The notes beneath the pieces are model-generated. The model was not told the DNA's origin. It worked only from the letters and a program-made list of their open reading frames with translations, and made no database searches. A stretch of 64,000 nt of DNA from JBBDMC01 sp963826055 (GTDB taxonomy: Bacteria > Pseudomonadota > Alphaproteobacteria > Rhizobiales > Kaistiaceae), in assembly GCA_963826055.1 (NCBI GenBank), contig CAWGVO010000001.1, forward strand, positions 1-64,000, given 5' to 3'. This document shows positions 20,023-32,522 of this stretch, piece after piece. Every line of letters begins with the position of its first letter. Positions within the stretch are counted from its first letter, which is position 1. The translations under genes and the position numbers were made by a program.

Positions 20023-20829
20023 CTAGTTCAGCGCCCAGCGGATGCCGACCTTGAGGTCGTGCGAGTAGATGTTCTTGAACACCATCGGCGGGCAGCCGGG
20101 CGTCAGACACGCGATGTTGGGATCGATGTTCTGGAAGTTGCCGGTCTTGGCGTCGCCGAGGTTGACGAACGAATAGCCGATGTCGAGGGTCAGCCGGTCG
20201 GTGACCTGGATGCCGGCGCCGGCGTGCAGCGCCCAAGCCAAGTTCCACTTGTGGCCGGTCGGTGCCCAGCCGTGGCCGTCGGCGGGAACGTTGTCGTCAA
20301 GGAAATCGGAGATCGTGTTGTACGACGCGCCGATGCCGGCGCCGATGTACGGCGTCACCCTGTGCCAGGTGCCGATGTCGATGTAGCCGTTGGCGAGGAA
20401 CAGGAGCTCCGACTTGTTGCCGGTGTAGTGGTTGGTGCCCCAGTCGCCGCCGGGCGAACCGTCGAACAGGGGCAGGTCGGTATCGCCGAGCGTGTCGTAC
20501 TCGTCGTCGGCGCTGAATGCCGACTTGGTGCGATACTCGCCGGTGAGGTCGAAGCGCAGGTGCGTGCCGGTGTTGATACCGATGCCGAGGCCGAACAGCG
20601 GCGCCGGGTCGAAATGGCCGGGGTCGGTGAACGCGAAGTAGTTCGGCACGGAGAAGTCGGGATGCTCGAGGCCGTCGAAGTGCTGCCAGGCGATGCCGAA
20701 GTAGCCCTTCAGGTACCAGGCGTGGCCCGAGGGCACCTCCACGTATGAGTAGTCAGCCGCCAGCGCACCCGCCGTCGGCGACAGGACCATGACGGCTCCG
20801 ACAAGCGCGGAAAGTCTCAGACGCCCCAT
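20023..20829 (-). CDS. Outer-membrane beta-barrel protein
   Basis: A 268-residue protein with a signal peptide (LRLSALVGAVMVLSPTAGALA, cleavage after ALA). The mature part is rich in aromatic residues and alternating strands, for example WYLKGYFGIAWQHF, HLRFDLTGEYRTKS, ANGYIDIGTWHRVTPYIGAG and LTLDIGYSFVNLGDA, and ends on the barrel-type strand LKVGIRWALN. It resembles the small OmpW/Omp25/Ropb-like barrels of Hyphomicrobiales. Two cysteines near the C-terminus (IACLTPGCPP) may form a disulfide in an extracellular loop. It is monocistronic; a TTAA-N7-TTAA site lies about 80 bases upstream. Confidence 0.85.
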   Translation of the reverse strand: MGRLRLSALVGAVMVLSPTAGALAADYSYVEVPSGHAWYLKGYFGIAWQHFDGLEHPDFSVPNYFAFTDPGHFDPAPLFGLGIGINTGTHLRFDLTGEYRTKSAFSADDEYDTLGDTDLPLFDGSPGGDWGTNHYTGNKSELLFLANGYIDIGTWHRVTPYIGAGIGASYNTISDFLDDNVPADGHGWAPTGHKWNLAWALHAGAGIQVTDRLTLDIGYSFVNLGDAKTGNFQNIDPNIACLTPGCPPMVFKNIYSHDLKVGIRWALN

Positions 20830-20907
20830 GACTCAATCCCTTCCCCATGAACCCGCGGCGGCTCCCGGCCCGCCACGTGCGATGGAGGGGATTGTGATTC
20901 GTAAACA

Positions 20908-20922
20908 TTAAGGTCTGCTTAA
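20908..20922. promoter_or_regulatory. TTAA-N7-TTAA site (CtrA-like) before the porin gene
   Basis: TTAA at 20908-20911 and TTAA at 20919-20922 are separated by exactly seven bases, the full CtrA consensus of alphaproteobacteria. A further TTAA stands at 20932-20935. The site is 79 bases upstream of the outer-membrane protein start and downstream of ftsH. Binding by CtrA is inference from the consensus. Confidence 0.5.
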
Positions 20923-21007
20923 CCACGTCGGTTAACCACGTTGGCGGCAAGCGCGCAGCACCGGGCGCGCCGGCGCCCCCAAACGACGGTCAATTCCTGA
21001 AGTTTGG

Positions 21008-21043
21008 CCTGAAAAGCGAAGGGCGGCCTCGTGGGCCGCCCTT
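21008..21043 (-). terminator. Terminator after ftsH
   Basis: A perfect 10-base-pair stem (AAGGGCGGCC / GGCCGCCCTT, loop of five) begins 4 bases past the ftsH stop. On the minus strand it is followed by TTCGCTTTTC. Confidence 0.75.
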
Positions 21044-21046
21044 TTG

Positions 21047-22980
<1,934 letters not shown>

Positions 22981-23046
22981 CCACTGTCCCTCGGGCACGC
23001 GGCCGAGGAACCGCCGGCGCCGGTGTTCGGGCCTTCACTGACCATT

Positions 23047-23075
23047 AAGATAGGTCTTGGTCGTTACGAAGCCAA
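23047..23075 (-). promoter_or_regulatory. Probable ftsH promoter
   Basis: On the minus strand TTGGCT is followed after 17 bases by TATCTT, placing transcription start about 60 bases before the ftsH ATG. The site lies between the tilS stop and ftsH, so ftsH need not rely on read-through from the tol-pal-tilS genes. Confidence 0.45.
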
Positions 23076-23125
23076 TAAGACCTGCCAACCTTTCGCGCCG
23101 CAAATGCGGCAGCGGGCGGCATTTG

Positions 23126-24463
23126 TCAGGGCTCGCCGGTGAAATCGGGGAAGAGCGGCGGCTCCGCCAGGCGCTCACCGACCACCGCACGGACGCTGAC
23201 GGCGCAGGCGCCCGCCCGCCCCATCGGCGTAGCAAAGTGGCGGAACGGCGAGGATTTCGCCCGCCCTTGCGGAGCGCCGGCAGTGCCGCCAGCGCCCCGG
23301 CCGGCGCCGTCCCCGCCCCTGCCCCGACCGCACGGCGCCCCTCCTCGCCGAGCGGGCCGAGCGTCAGCCCGCGCGGCGCACCGCGACCGACGGTCACCCG
23401 GAAGCGGTGGTCCCACACGCGGTCGAACCCCGCCTTGACCGCCACGCTCGGCAGGCCGGCCCGCCCGATCTCGCGGTAGAAGACGAACCGCCCCGCCCGC
23501 CTCTCGATGACCGCGCCGGCGAGCGTGCGCTTGAAGCGCCCGCTCTGGTGGGCCTCCATCGCCGCGGCGAGCCGCTCCACGCGTTCGTGGCGCGGCGGGT
23601 AGTCCTCGCCGCCGATCGCCAGCAGCAGGCGGACAAGCGCCCTCCGGCGGACCGCCATCGGCGCCGCCGCGAACAGCGCCGGATCGAGCGAAGCGACCGC
23701 CGAGCGCATCGGTCTCCACCGCGTCCGCGATCAGCGCGCTCGCCGCCGCGTCGATCGCCACGGCCGCTTCGGCCAGCCGCCGCGCGGCGCCGGCGATCAG
23801 CGCCGGGTCGAAACCGTCGGCGGCGAGGAGCGGCATGATCCGCCGGATCCGGGCGCGCGCGAAGCGCGGGTCGGCGTTCATCGCGTCATCGACCGGCTCG
23901 AGCCCGGCCGCCACCGTCGTCGCCACCAGCCTCGCCCGCGGCACCTCGAGCAGCGGACGCGCGATGGTGACGGCGCCGGCCTTGACCAGCGGACGCATGG
24001 CGGCGAGCCCGAAGACGCCCGCCCCCCGCTGCAGCCGCAGCAGAAACGTCTCAGCCTGATCGTCGCGATGGTGGGCGAGAACGAGGTGGCTGGCGCCCGC
24101 CTCGGTCGCGGCCTTGAGCAGCAGCCGGTAGCGCGCCTGCCGCGCCGCCGCCTCGAGATTGGACGTCGGCCGCGGGCCTCGCCAGGTCAGCACCTCGCGC
24201 CGCAAGCCCGCGCGCCTTGGCGATCGCCGCAACGCCGGCCGCCTCCCGCGCCGGAGCCGGGCCGCAGGCGATGGTCGACCGTCAGCACGATGACCGTTCG
24301 GTGCGCCGCGCCGCCGCCGCCAGCGATCGGCCGCATCGAGCAGCGCCAGCGAGTCGGCGCCGCCGGAAACCGCGAGCGCGATCAGGCCGGCATCGGCAAG
24401 CGGAGCAAACAGTCGGTCGAGTTCGGCGTCGCCGAGCGGTCCGTCTGCCTCAGCAGCGCGCAC
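23126..24463 (-). CDS. tilS: tRNA(Ile)-lysidine synthetase
   Basis: The PP-loop SGGADSLALLDAADRW near residue 35 binds ATP, and LVLAHHRDDQAETFLLRL is the second family signature. Further on come NADPRFARARIRRIMPLL and VERLAAAMEAHQSGRFKRTLAGAVIERR of the C-terminal half. The enzyme converts C34 of tRNA-Ile(CAU) to lysidine, an essential step. The frame is broken at least three times (near 24215-24330, 23700 and 23240-23300); the final part reads FPDFTGEP. The start is GTG 24463, which overlaps the cpoB stop by 14 bases. Position between cpoB and ftsH is conserved in alphaproteobacteria. Confidence 0.9.
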   Translation of the reverse strand: MRAAEADGPLGDAELDRLFAPLADAGLIALAVSGGADSLALLDAADRWRRRRGAPNGHRADGRPSPAARLRRGRRPALRRSPRRAGLRREVLTWRGPRPTSNLEAAARQARYRLLLKAATEAGASHLVLAHHRDDQAETFLLRLQRGAGVFGLAAMRPLVKAGAVTIARPLLEVPRARLVATTVAAGLEPVDDAMNADPRFARARIRRIMPLLAADGFDPALIAGAARRLAEAAVAIDAAASALIADAVETDALGGRFARSGAVRGGADGGPPEGACPPAAGDRRRGLPAAPRTRGAARRGDGGPPERALQAHARRRGHREAGGAVRLLPRDRAGRPAERGGQGGVRPRVGPPLPGDRRSRCAARADARPARRGGAPCGRGRGGDGAGRGAGGTAGAPQGRAKSSPFRHFATPMGRAGACAVSVRAVVGERLAEPPLFPDFTGEP

Positions 24464-25508
24464 TGGCTTTTTCGGTGACGACCCGCTGGCGGAGCGCGTT
24501 CGACATGTCGGGGTAGTCCTTCAGCACCTGCGCATAAATCTGGCAGGCCGCATTGCCCTCGCCAAGCCCGGCCATCGCCTGGCCGAGGCGGAGCAGCGTC
24601 GCCGGCGCCCGGCTGCTGTCGGGGTACGCCTTGTAGCCGGCGCGGAAAGCGTCCGCCGCGTCGCGGTAAAGCCCGCGCGAGAACAGGCTCTCGCCGAGCC
24701 AGTACTGCGCGTCCGGCGCCTCCGGGTCGGACGGATAAGCCGAAAGGAACTGCCGGAACGACTGTTCGGCGAGGTCGTACTGGCCGGCATTGTAGAGATT
24801 GTACGCGCGGCTGAAGTCGGTGGTCGGGTTGCCGGAGGGCGCAACCGCGGCGACCGCCTGCGGCGGCGCTGCGGCTGCGGCCGGGGCGGCGCCGGCCGGC
24901 TGCGCCATCTGGCCGGCGGTATCGGTCGGCGGCGGCGCCGCATTGCCACGGGCGAGCGCCGACAGGTCGAGCGGCTGGTCGTTCGCCGGCGGCCCGCCGG
25001 TGACGACGAGCGAACCCAGCGGCCGGGGCGGAGCGCCGAGACCGGCCGTCGCAGGCGCGCCGGCCTGGTCGGCGGGCGCGATCGACGGGGCCGATGGAGC
25101 GGGGCCGGGAACGGCCGCCATCGCCGCCGGCGGGCCGACCGGCCGCGGCGGGGCAACCGGCGCCGCGTTGCCGAACTGCTGCGGCGGCGGCGCCGAGTCG
25201 CCTTCGAGCGCGCGCAGGCGGTAGTCGGCGTCTTCCTGCATGCGCTGCAACTGGTCGCGCAACTGCTGGAGCTGGTAGGTCAGCTCCTCGATCTGACCGG
25301 TCAGCGAGCGCATCTGCGTCTCGAGCTGGTTGACGCGATCCGATTCGGCCGACTGGGCGACCTTGACCGGCTGATTGCCGGCGGCCTGCGCGCCCCCGCC
25401 CTTGCCGATATTCCACCACGCCGCGTCGCTGGTCGTCGTCGTCCCAACCAGCGTGGCCGCGACCGCCACAGCGGTCAGCCACCGTTTGCGGGTCATTGCA
25501 ATCGCCAT
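24450..25508 (-). CDS. cpoB: Cell-division coordinator CpoB (YbgF)
   Basis: Start at MAIAMTRKRWL leads into a signal peptide (LTAVAVAATLVGTTTTSDA). A coiled coil follows (ESDRVNQLETQMRSLTGQI, LQQLRDQLQRM), then a long Pro/Ala linker, and the C-terminal TPR domain: YNLYNAGQYDLAEQSFRQF, AQYWLGESLFSRGLYRDAA, ATLLRLGQAMAGLGEG. CpoB acts in the periplasm with TolA and PBP1B to couple outer-membrane constriction to septal wall synthesis. It follows pal, as expected. The frame is intact, about 352 residues; the linker is longer than in enterobacteria. Confidence 0.92.
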   Translation of the reverse strand: MAIAMTRKRWLTAVAVAATLVGTTTTSDAAWWNIGKGGGAQAAGNQPVKVAQSAESDRVNQLETQMRSLTGQIEELTYQLQQLRDQLQRMQEDADYRLRALEGDSAPPPQQFGNAAPVAPPRPVGPPAAMAAVPGPAPSAPSIAPADQAGAPATAGLGAPPRPLGSLVVTGGPPANDQPLDLSALARGNAAPPPTDTAGQMAQPAGAAPAAAAAPPQAVAAVAPSGNPTTDFSRAYNLYNAGQYDLAEQSFRQFLSAYPSDPEAPDAQYWLGESLFSRGLYRDAADAFRAGYKAYPDSSRAPATLLRLGQAMAGLGEGNAACQIYAQVLKDYPDMSNALRQRVVTEKASARC

Positions 25509-25645
25509 CCGCGTCCTCGCGTGCAAGCACCTGCCGGCGCGCCGCGCCACAGGTCTTTTTCTAGCATAGGACAGGCTAGTTCGGCCAAAATTGGGCGCCG
25601 GCGGCAATTATCGCGGCCGGCACCAGCGTTCATGGCCCGCGGCAT

Positions 25646-26152
25646 TTACCCGGAACCGTCGATCACCGTCACCGCGCGGCGGTTTTGCGACCAGCACGAG
25701 ATGTCGTTGCACACCGCCACCGGCCGCTCCTTGCCGTAGGAGATCGTCCGCATGCGGTTGGCCGCCACCCCGTGCGCGACCAGGTAGTCGCGCACCGCCG
25801 TGGCGCGGCGGGCGCCGAGCGCGATGTTGTACTCGCGCGTGCCGCGCTCGTCGGCGTGGCCCTCGATGGTGAAGGTCAGCCGCGGATACTGGTTCAGCCA
25901 CTGCGCCTGATGGTCGAGCGTCGTGCGCGCCTGGGCGCTGAGGTCGGACGAATCGGTATCGAAGAAGACGCGGTCGCCGACGTTGACGACGAAGTCCTGG
26001 GTGCTGCCCGGCGCGGCGTTGGCGCCGCCGAGGCCGATGTTAAGGCCGCCCGGTTCGCCGTCCGGGCTCTTGGCGCAGGCGGTGAGCAGCAGCGCCGCGC
26101 ACAAAGCCGCGGCAATCCCGGTCCCGCGCGTGACCGTCATCTGATTCGCCAT
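25646..26152 (-). CDS. pal: Peptidoglycan-associated lipoprotein Pal
   Basis: A 168-residue lipoprotein with signal sequence and lipobox LLTAC. The OmpA-like domain reads VGDRVFFDTDSSDLS, FTIEGHADERGTREYNIALG and ANRMRTISYGKERPV; the Asp and Arg that contact diaminopimelate are present in the ADERGT loop region. Pal anchors the outer membrane to peptidoglycan and works with TolB. It is intact and sits between tolB and cpoB with about 140-180 base gaps. Confidence 0.96.
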   Translation of the reverse strand: MANQMTVTRGTGIAAALCAALLLTACAKSPDGEPGGLNIGLGGANAAPGSTQDFVVNVGDRVFFDTDSSDLSAQARTTLDHQAQWLNQYPRLTFTIEGHADERGTREYNIALGARRATAVRDYLVAHGVAANRMRTISYGKERPVAVCNDISCWSQNRRAVTVIDGSG

Positions 26153-26334
26153 TCAGGGTAACTCCCCGTCCACCATGTCGGCATGGAAAACCCCTAGCAG
26201 CGCGTTGGTTAAACGCACGTTCAGGAAGGTGGTTAAGATTGCGTAGCGATCTGCCGGCGCTTGAAACGTCCCCGGTGCCGGCGACTCACCCGGCCAGCGC
26301 CCCCGCCCTGACCGGCCAAGCTAACCGGCGCGAA

Positions 26335-27665
26335 TCAGTTGATCAAGGGCGACCACGCCGGATCCGACGCGAACGACGGCGTCGGCACGCGGAACTCGTT
26401 GTAGCCGGTGAGATCGATCGTCCACAGCTGCGAGCCGCCGTTGGAGCCGGGCGTGTCGCGCGAGAACATCAGCACCCGTCCGTTCGGCGCCCACGTCGGT
26501 CCCTCCTGCACCGCGTTCGACTGCGGTCAGCACCCGCTCGCCCGAACCGTCCGGGCGCATGACGCCGATGCCGAACTGGCTGGCGTCCTGCTTGGTGAAG
26601 GCGATGAGATCGCCGCGCGGCGACCACACCGGCGTCGAGTAGGTGCCCTTGCCGAAGGTGATGCGGTGCGGGTTGGAGCCGTCGGCGTTCATCACGTAGA
26701 GCTGCTGCGAGCCGCCGCGGTCGGAGTTGAACACGATCTGCGAGCCGTCCGGCGAGTAGCAGGGACTGGTGTCGATCGCGGCGATGTCGGTCAGCCGGGT
26801 GGTGCGCCGCGACCTCAGGTCGAGCGTGAAGATGTTGGCGTTGCCGCCCTGCTGCAGGCTCATGATCACCTTCTGCCCGTCCGGCGAGAAGCGCGGCGCG
26901 AACGTCATGCCGGGAAAGTCGCCGACGATCTCGCGCTGCCCGGTCTCGACGCTGAGCAGGTACACCCGCGGCCGGTTGCTGTCGTAGGACATGTAGGTGA
27001 TTTCCTGGCTCGACGGGTTGAACCGCGGCGTCAGCACCAGGTCGTCGCCGCGCGTCAGGTAGCGCAGGTTGGCGCCGTCCTGGTCCATGATCGCCAGCCG
27101 CTTGACCCGCTTGTCCTTCGGGCCGGTCTCGTCGACGAAGACGATGCGCGTGTCGAAGTAGCCCTGCTCGCCGGTCAGCCGCTGGTAGACGGAATCGGCG
27201 ATGATGTGGGCGACGCGGCGCCAGTTGTCGGGGCTGGTGAAGAACTGCTCGCCGGTCATCTGCTGCTTGGCGAACACGTCCCACAGCCGGAACTCGGCCC
27301 GCAGCCGCCCGTCGGCCTGGCGGGCGATGGCGCCGGTCACCAGCGCCTGCGCGTTGATCACCGTCCAGTCGGCGAACCGCGGCGTCTCCTGCGGGTTGAC
27401 GCTCTGCTGGGCGAAGGTCTTGTGGTCGAGCGGCAGGAAGAGGCCGGAGCGGGCGAGATCGGCCGAGATCACGTTGGCGATGTCGACGCCGAGCTGCGCG
27501 TCGCCGCCGGCGCCGATGAAGTCGGGAATCGCGATCGGCAGCGGCTGCACGTTGCCGCGGTTGATGTCGATCTCGATCAGCGCCGCCGCCGGCGCCGACC
27601 ACGATGGCGAGCGCCGCCAGCGCGAAGAACGCGGCGAGCCCGCGGTGCGCGAGCGTCCTCTGCAC
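26335..27665 (-). CDS. tolB: Tol-Pal translocation protein TolB
   Basis: A signal peptide (RGLAAFFALAALAIVV) is followed, after an extra base near 27590, by PLPIAIPDFIGAGGDAQLG, the N-terminal domain. Beta-propeller blades repeat SPDG elements: APRFSPDGQKVIMS, SPCYSPDGSQIVFNSDRGG, TPVWSPRGDLIAFTK. A second shift near 26515 restores GPTWAPNGRVLMFSRD and the end AWSPLIN, stop at 26335. TolB is periplasmic and binds Pal and TolA. Bridged length, about 440, is normal. The gene lies in tolQRAB-pal order. Confidence 0.95.
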
Positions 27666-27683
27666 GGTTTCAGCCCGCCGTCC

Positions 27684-28590
27684 TCATAGCAGCCCGCCCA
27701 TGTCCGTCGGATCGAAGGTGACCTTCACCTGTTTCCATGCCTCGTATTTGTCCGGGGGAAGATTGTAGGGCGCGCAGCGCCGCACCGCACGCACCGCGCT
27801 TTCCGGCGCGGTCTGCGCGTAGCGCCCCTCCGGCGCCTGCAGCACCTGCGGCGTCGCCGCCGATGCGTGCCATCGGCGTTGAGATAGATCATCACGCACC
27901 ACGCGCACCTCCGCCGGGTCGCTCCAGCCGATCGGCGGGCTCCAGCACTGCGAAAGCCGCGCGCGCAGCGCGTCGAGCTCGCTCGCCGTCATCTGGGCGT
28001 CGCTCGCCCCGATCAGCGATCCGATCGTCGCCGTCGTGTCGTTGGTGGACGGCTGCGGCGCCGGCTGGGGCGGGGCCTGCTCGGCCGGCTGCTTGTCGAG
28101 CATCGCGGTGATCTTGTCGATGTCGAACGGCTGGTCGTCCTTCTTGGCGACCTGGCGGCTGCGGCTGCGCCGGCCTCAGGCGCGGCTTCGGCGCCGACGT
28201 CGGCGCTTCCGGCGGCGGTGGCGGCGCGTCGGCCTTCATCTCGGGCGGCGGCACGGGGTCGGGCGCCGGCGGGCGGTGGTGGCGGCGGCGGCGGAGGCGG
28301 CGGGGCGGTGCCGGCGGCGGCGGCGTCGGTTCCGGCTCGGGCGGCGTCGGCTTCGGCAGCGGCGGCGGCTCGTCCTTCACCGGCTCCGGCGCCGGCGGCT
28401 TCACGTCCTGGACGAGGTCGGCGGTCTTCAGCCCCTTCGGCAGCGACGTCGTGTCGGTGATCGTGACGAAATCGACCGGAATCGCCTCGATCTGGCTGGT
28501 ATCGAGCGGTTTCGTCGCCGGCAGCGCGACGACGCCCCACGCGATCAGCGCCGCATGGCCGATAAAGGAAACCGTGAGCCCGGCGCGCAT
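27684..28590 (-). CDS. tolA: TolA-like energy-transducing protein
   Basis: Start at ATG 28590 (MRAGLTVSFIGHAALIAWG), one N-terminal membrane helix, then QIEAIPVDFVTITDTT and a long Pro/Glu/Lys-rich stretch spanning the periplasm. The C-terminal domain, after shifts near 28290-28160 and 27870, reads MTASELDALRARLSQCW, YNLPPDKYEAWKQVKVTFDP. In the family it links TolQR to TolB/Pal. The start is just 8 bases behind the tolR stop. The proline-rich zone makes the exact frame path there uncertain. Confidence 0.85.
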
Positions 28591-28597
28591 GACCCGT

Positions 28598-29045
28598 TCA
28601 CCTACCCGGTTCCTGCACTGAAACAAGGGCAATGTGGCGGAAACCCGCACCGTTGATGGTCCCCATGACCCGCATGATGGTGCCGTAGCTCGCCGCCTTG
28701 TCGCCGCGCACGTAGATGCGCTCGTCGAGCCCCTGGCGTGGAGACCGCCGTCAGCTTCGCCACCAGCTCGTCCATGGCGACCTCGTCGTCCTTGACGAAA
28801 ATCTTGCCGTCCGGGTCGATCGTCACCGTCACCGGCTGCTTCTCGACCGCCAGCGGCTTGGCGTCGGTCTCCGGCAGGTCGACCGGCACGCCCGCCGACA
28901 GCAGCGGCGCCGTCACCATGAACACGATCAGCAGCACCAGCATGACGTCGACGAACGGCGTCACGTTGATCTCGCTCATCGGGCGCGGGTGGCGGCGGCG
29001 ACGCCCCATCGCCCTGAAGCCGCCGGGACCGATCGGCGGGCTCAT
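28598..29045 (-). CDS. tolR: TolR / ExbD-family protein
   Basis: One membrane helix carries the family signature SEINVTPFVDVMLVLLIVFMV, in which the Asp is the proton-conducting residue. The periplasmic part has DGKIFVKDDEVAMDELVAKL. One extra base near 28738 shifts the frame; the tail then reads GFRHIALVSVQEPGR, stop at 28598. Bridged length is about 148. TolR forms the stator with TolQ. The start is 4 bases after the tolQ stop. Confidence 0.95.
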
Positions 29046-29049
29046 CGCC

Positions 29050-29763
29050 TCAGGCCTCCTGGTCGACCTGGCGCGACAGGATGGCGGAGAATTCGTCGGC
29101 GAAGCTTTCCAGCCGCTGGCCGATCTTGCCGGCGTCGTTGGACAGCTTGTTGTAGGCGATCACCGCCGGGATCGCGGCGAGCAGGCCGAGCGCGGTGGCG
29201 AGCAGCGCCTCGGCGATGCCCGGCGCCACCACCGCCAGCGCCGTGTTCTTGGAGGCGGCGATCGCCTGGAACGAGGTCATGATCCCCCACACCGTGCCGA
29301 ACAGGCCGATGAACGGCGCCGACGAGCCGACCGTCGCCAGGAACAGGAGCCGCCGCTCCAGCCGCTCCGTCTCGCGGCCGATGGTCACGTCGAGCACCTT
29401 GTCGATGCGCGTCTGCAGGCCGATCGGCGAGCGCGCGCCGGATTCGAAGCTGCGCTTCCATTCGCGCATCGCCGCCACGAACACCGAGGCCGACGCCGTC
29501 GGCGTCCGCCCGGCGAGCGACCGGTAGAGCTCCTCCAGCGACTGGCCCGACCAGAACACCTTGTCGAAGCGGTCCATCTGCCGCCGCACCCGGCCGTAGA
29601 GCAGCGTCTTGTCGACGATGATCGCCCACGTCCACACCGACGCCAGCAGCAGCCCGATGATGACGATCTTGACGACGATGTGCGCCTGCAGGAACAGCGT
29701 CACCAGCGAGATGTTGGCGCTGGGTACGGCAAGGATGACCTGCGTCACCGCGTCCTGGGGCAT
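29050..29763 (-). CDS. tolQ: TolQ / MotA-ExbB family proton channel
   Basis: An intact 237-residue protein with three membrane helices: VVKIVIIGLLLASVWTWAII, LLFLATVGSSAPFIGLFGTVWG and ALLATALGLLAAIPAVIAYN. The Thr and Gly-rich helices are as in TolQ. With TolR it uses the proton gradient to energise TolA. It is the first gene of the tol block; about 220 bases separate it from ybgC, enough for a promoter, and a TTAA-N7-TTAA site stands in that gap. Confidence 0.96.
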   Translation of the reverse strand: MPQDAVTQVILAVPSANISLVTLFLQAHIVVKIVIIGLLLASVWTWAIIVDKTLLYGRVRRQMDRFDKVFWSGQSLEELYRSLAGRTPTASASVFVAAMREWKRSFESGARSPIGLQTRIDKVLDVTIGRETERLERRLLFLATVGSSAPFIGLFGTVWGIMTSFQAIAASKNTALAVVAPGIAEALLATALGLLAAIPAVIAYNKLSNDAGKIGQRLESFADEFSAILSRQVDQEA

Positions 29764-29980
29764 GGAATCCTGGCCTCGTGGATATGACCGACCGCGCCCG
29801 CGTTCGCCGGCGCAGCGCCACGACAGGGGCGGCCGGCGGGCCGCACGATCACACTTCTACAAGTGGTTGGCCGGGCGCTGGTTTTCGGTCCGGCTCTGTC
29901 GAGGGTAAATTTGTCAAAACGAGGGCGTCCCACAGCGCTGTCGGGCCCCAAAACCCCAAGCATTCCTAAGGCTGGCAGTG

Positions 29981-29995
29981 TTAACGGGCCGTTAA
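29981..29995. promoter_or_regulatory. TTAA-N7-TTAA site (CtrA-like) upstream of tolQ
   Basis: TTAA at 29981-29984 and at 29992-29995 are exactly seven bases apart. The site coincides with the end of ybgC and lies 218 bases before tolQ. Cell-cycle control of tol genes by CtrA would make sense for division, but this is inference. Confidence 0.4.
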
Positions 29996-30450
29996 GTCGC
30001 CGCCGCCCGCCGCGAGCCGCCGGCGCACCTCCGCCGGCAGCCGCCGCGGCTCGCCCGCTCGTTGATGAGCGCCACCGTCACTTCGGCCCTGACGAGCGTC
30101 GCCCGCCGCGCCGGACCGTCTGGGCGAGCACGATGCGCGCGCCGCCGATCTCGGTCACGCTGCGTGTCGACCTCCACCACGTCGTCGATCCGCGCCGGCT
30201 TGAGGAAGTCGATGGTCATGTGGCGGACGACGAACGCCATCCGTTCGCCGGCCGCGCCCCGTGCTCACCCTTATCGAGGGCGTCGTGGCCGATGCCCTTC
30301 AGCCGCAGGAAATCGGAGCGCCCGCGCTCCATGAAGCGCAGGTAGCTCGCGTGATAGACCCAGCCGGAAAAGTCGGTGTCCTCGAAATAGACCCGCACCG
30401 GCAGCACGTGGCCGTCGTCGGTGAGCCGGCCGGCGAGGTCGGGCCAGGGC

Positions 30451-30464
<14 letters not shown>
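29981..30464 (-). CDS. ybgC: YbgC-type acyl-CoA thioesterase (hotdog fold)
   Basis: The protein contains the family signature YFEDTDFSGWVYHASYLRFMER, with catalytic Asp and Tyr, then SDFLRLKGIGH. After shifts near 30255, 30165 and 30050 it continues FVVRHMTIDFLKPARIDDVV, EVTVALINE and RRLPAEVRRRLA, and stops at 29981. The enzyme hydrolyses acyl-CoA or acyl-ACP and is the usual partner gene of tol-pal. Its start overlaps the ruvB stop by 14 bases. Confidence 0.88.
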
Positions 30465-31492
<1,028 letters not shown>

Positions 31493-31496
<4 letters not shown>

Positions 31497-32110
31497 CGCG
31501 CCAGCTCCCTGAGGCCCGCCCGGATGAGCTGCTCGGCCGTCGCCCCCTCACCCGCCGCGCGCGCCGCGGCGGCGACCGCCGCGCTCGCCTGCAACTGGGC
31601 ATAGCCGAGGTTGGTGAGCGCCGAGACCGCGTCGGCGATCGCGCGCGGCGCCCGGTGCTCGGCGAGGTCTTCCTGGAGGTGGACGACCGACGGGTCGGCG
31701 CTGGAATATTCCGGCGCCTTGTCGCGCAGCTCCGCCACGATGCGCTCGGCGACCTTCTTGCCGACGCCCGGCGCGCGCGCCAGCGTCGCCTTGTCCTGGA
31801 GCGCGATGGCCGTGGCGAGCTCGCCCGGCTTCAGCGTGCCGAGCACGGCAAGCGCCACCCGCGCGCCCACCCCCTGCACCGTCTGCAGCAGGCGGAACCA
31901 CTCCCGTTCGAGGTCGGAGGCGAAGCCGTAAAGCCGGATCGCGTCCTCGCGCACGTAGGTCTCGATCGCCAGCGTCACCACCTCGCCCACCGCCGGCAGC
32001 GTTTGCAGGATGCGCGTCGGGCAATGGACCTCGTAGCCGACGCCGCCGACGTCGACGATCACCCAGTCCTCGCCGTACGAATCGACGACACCGCGCAGCT
32101 TGCCGATCAT
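31493..32110 (-). CDS. ruvA: Holliday-junction DNA-binding protein RuvA
   Basis: An intact 205-residue protein. The OB fold starts MIGKLRGVVDSYGEDWVIV; two helix-hairpin-helix motifs follow (LLQTVQGVGARVALAVL, LARAPGVGKKVAERIV), and the C-terminal RuvB-binding domain has SALTNLGYAQLQASAAV. Its ATG overlaps the TGA of the PIN-domain gene (ATGA), so ruvA translation is coupled to a toxin gene, an unusual setting. Confidence 0.97.
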
Positions 32111-32522
32111 GCCTGCGTTTCCGGTGAGATCAGGGTCACGTTCGGAAAGTATGTGCGAAATCGCACGGCATCGCGGGTGAGCAGGCGAAGACCCCTCACC
32201 TCGGCGTGCGCCCCGATGTAAAAGTCCGGCAGCGGTGAACGCCGCTCGCCCCCGCTCGCGCGATAACGGGCGAAGCCTTCGCCGCGACAAATGCTGCCTC
32301 CCAGGGAAGGTCGTCACGCCTGAAGAAGTGTGGCGCCATCGCACCCTCTGCCTCCTCCAGCGAGCCGAACGGCAGGCAAACCTCGGCGAACACGATCGGA
32401 TTGATCACGAGATCGCCATCGGCACGCGCGGCGGCAATGGCATTCATCGACCACTCGGCCCAGGCCGAACCCACCGACCAGACATCGATCAGCACGTTCG
32501 AGTTGACCAGCGTGTCAGTCAT
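32107..32522 (-). CDS. vapC: PIN-domain toxin (VapC type)
   Basis: The N-terminus TLVNSNVLIDVWSVG carries the first PIN acidic residue, INPIVFAEVCL the second (Glu), and, after one extra base near 32270, LPDFYIGAHAEVRGLRLLTRDAVRFRTYF the remaining acidic residues. Bridged length is about 138. VapC toxins are Mg-dependent RNases that cut tRNA or rRNA. The start overlaps the antitoxin stop by 8 bases and the stop overlaps the ruvA ATG by 4. It is transcribed with the ruv genes. Confidence 0.85.
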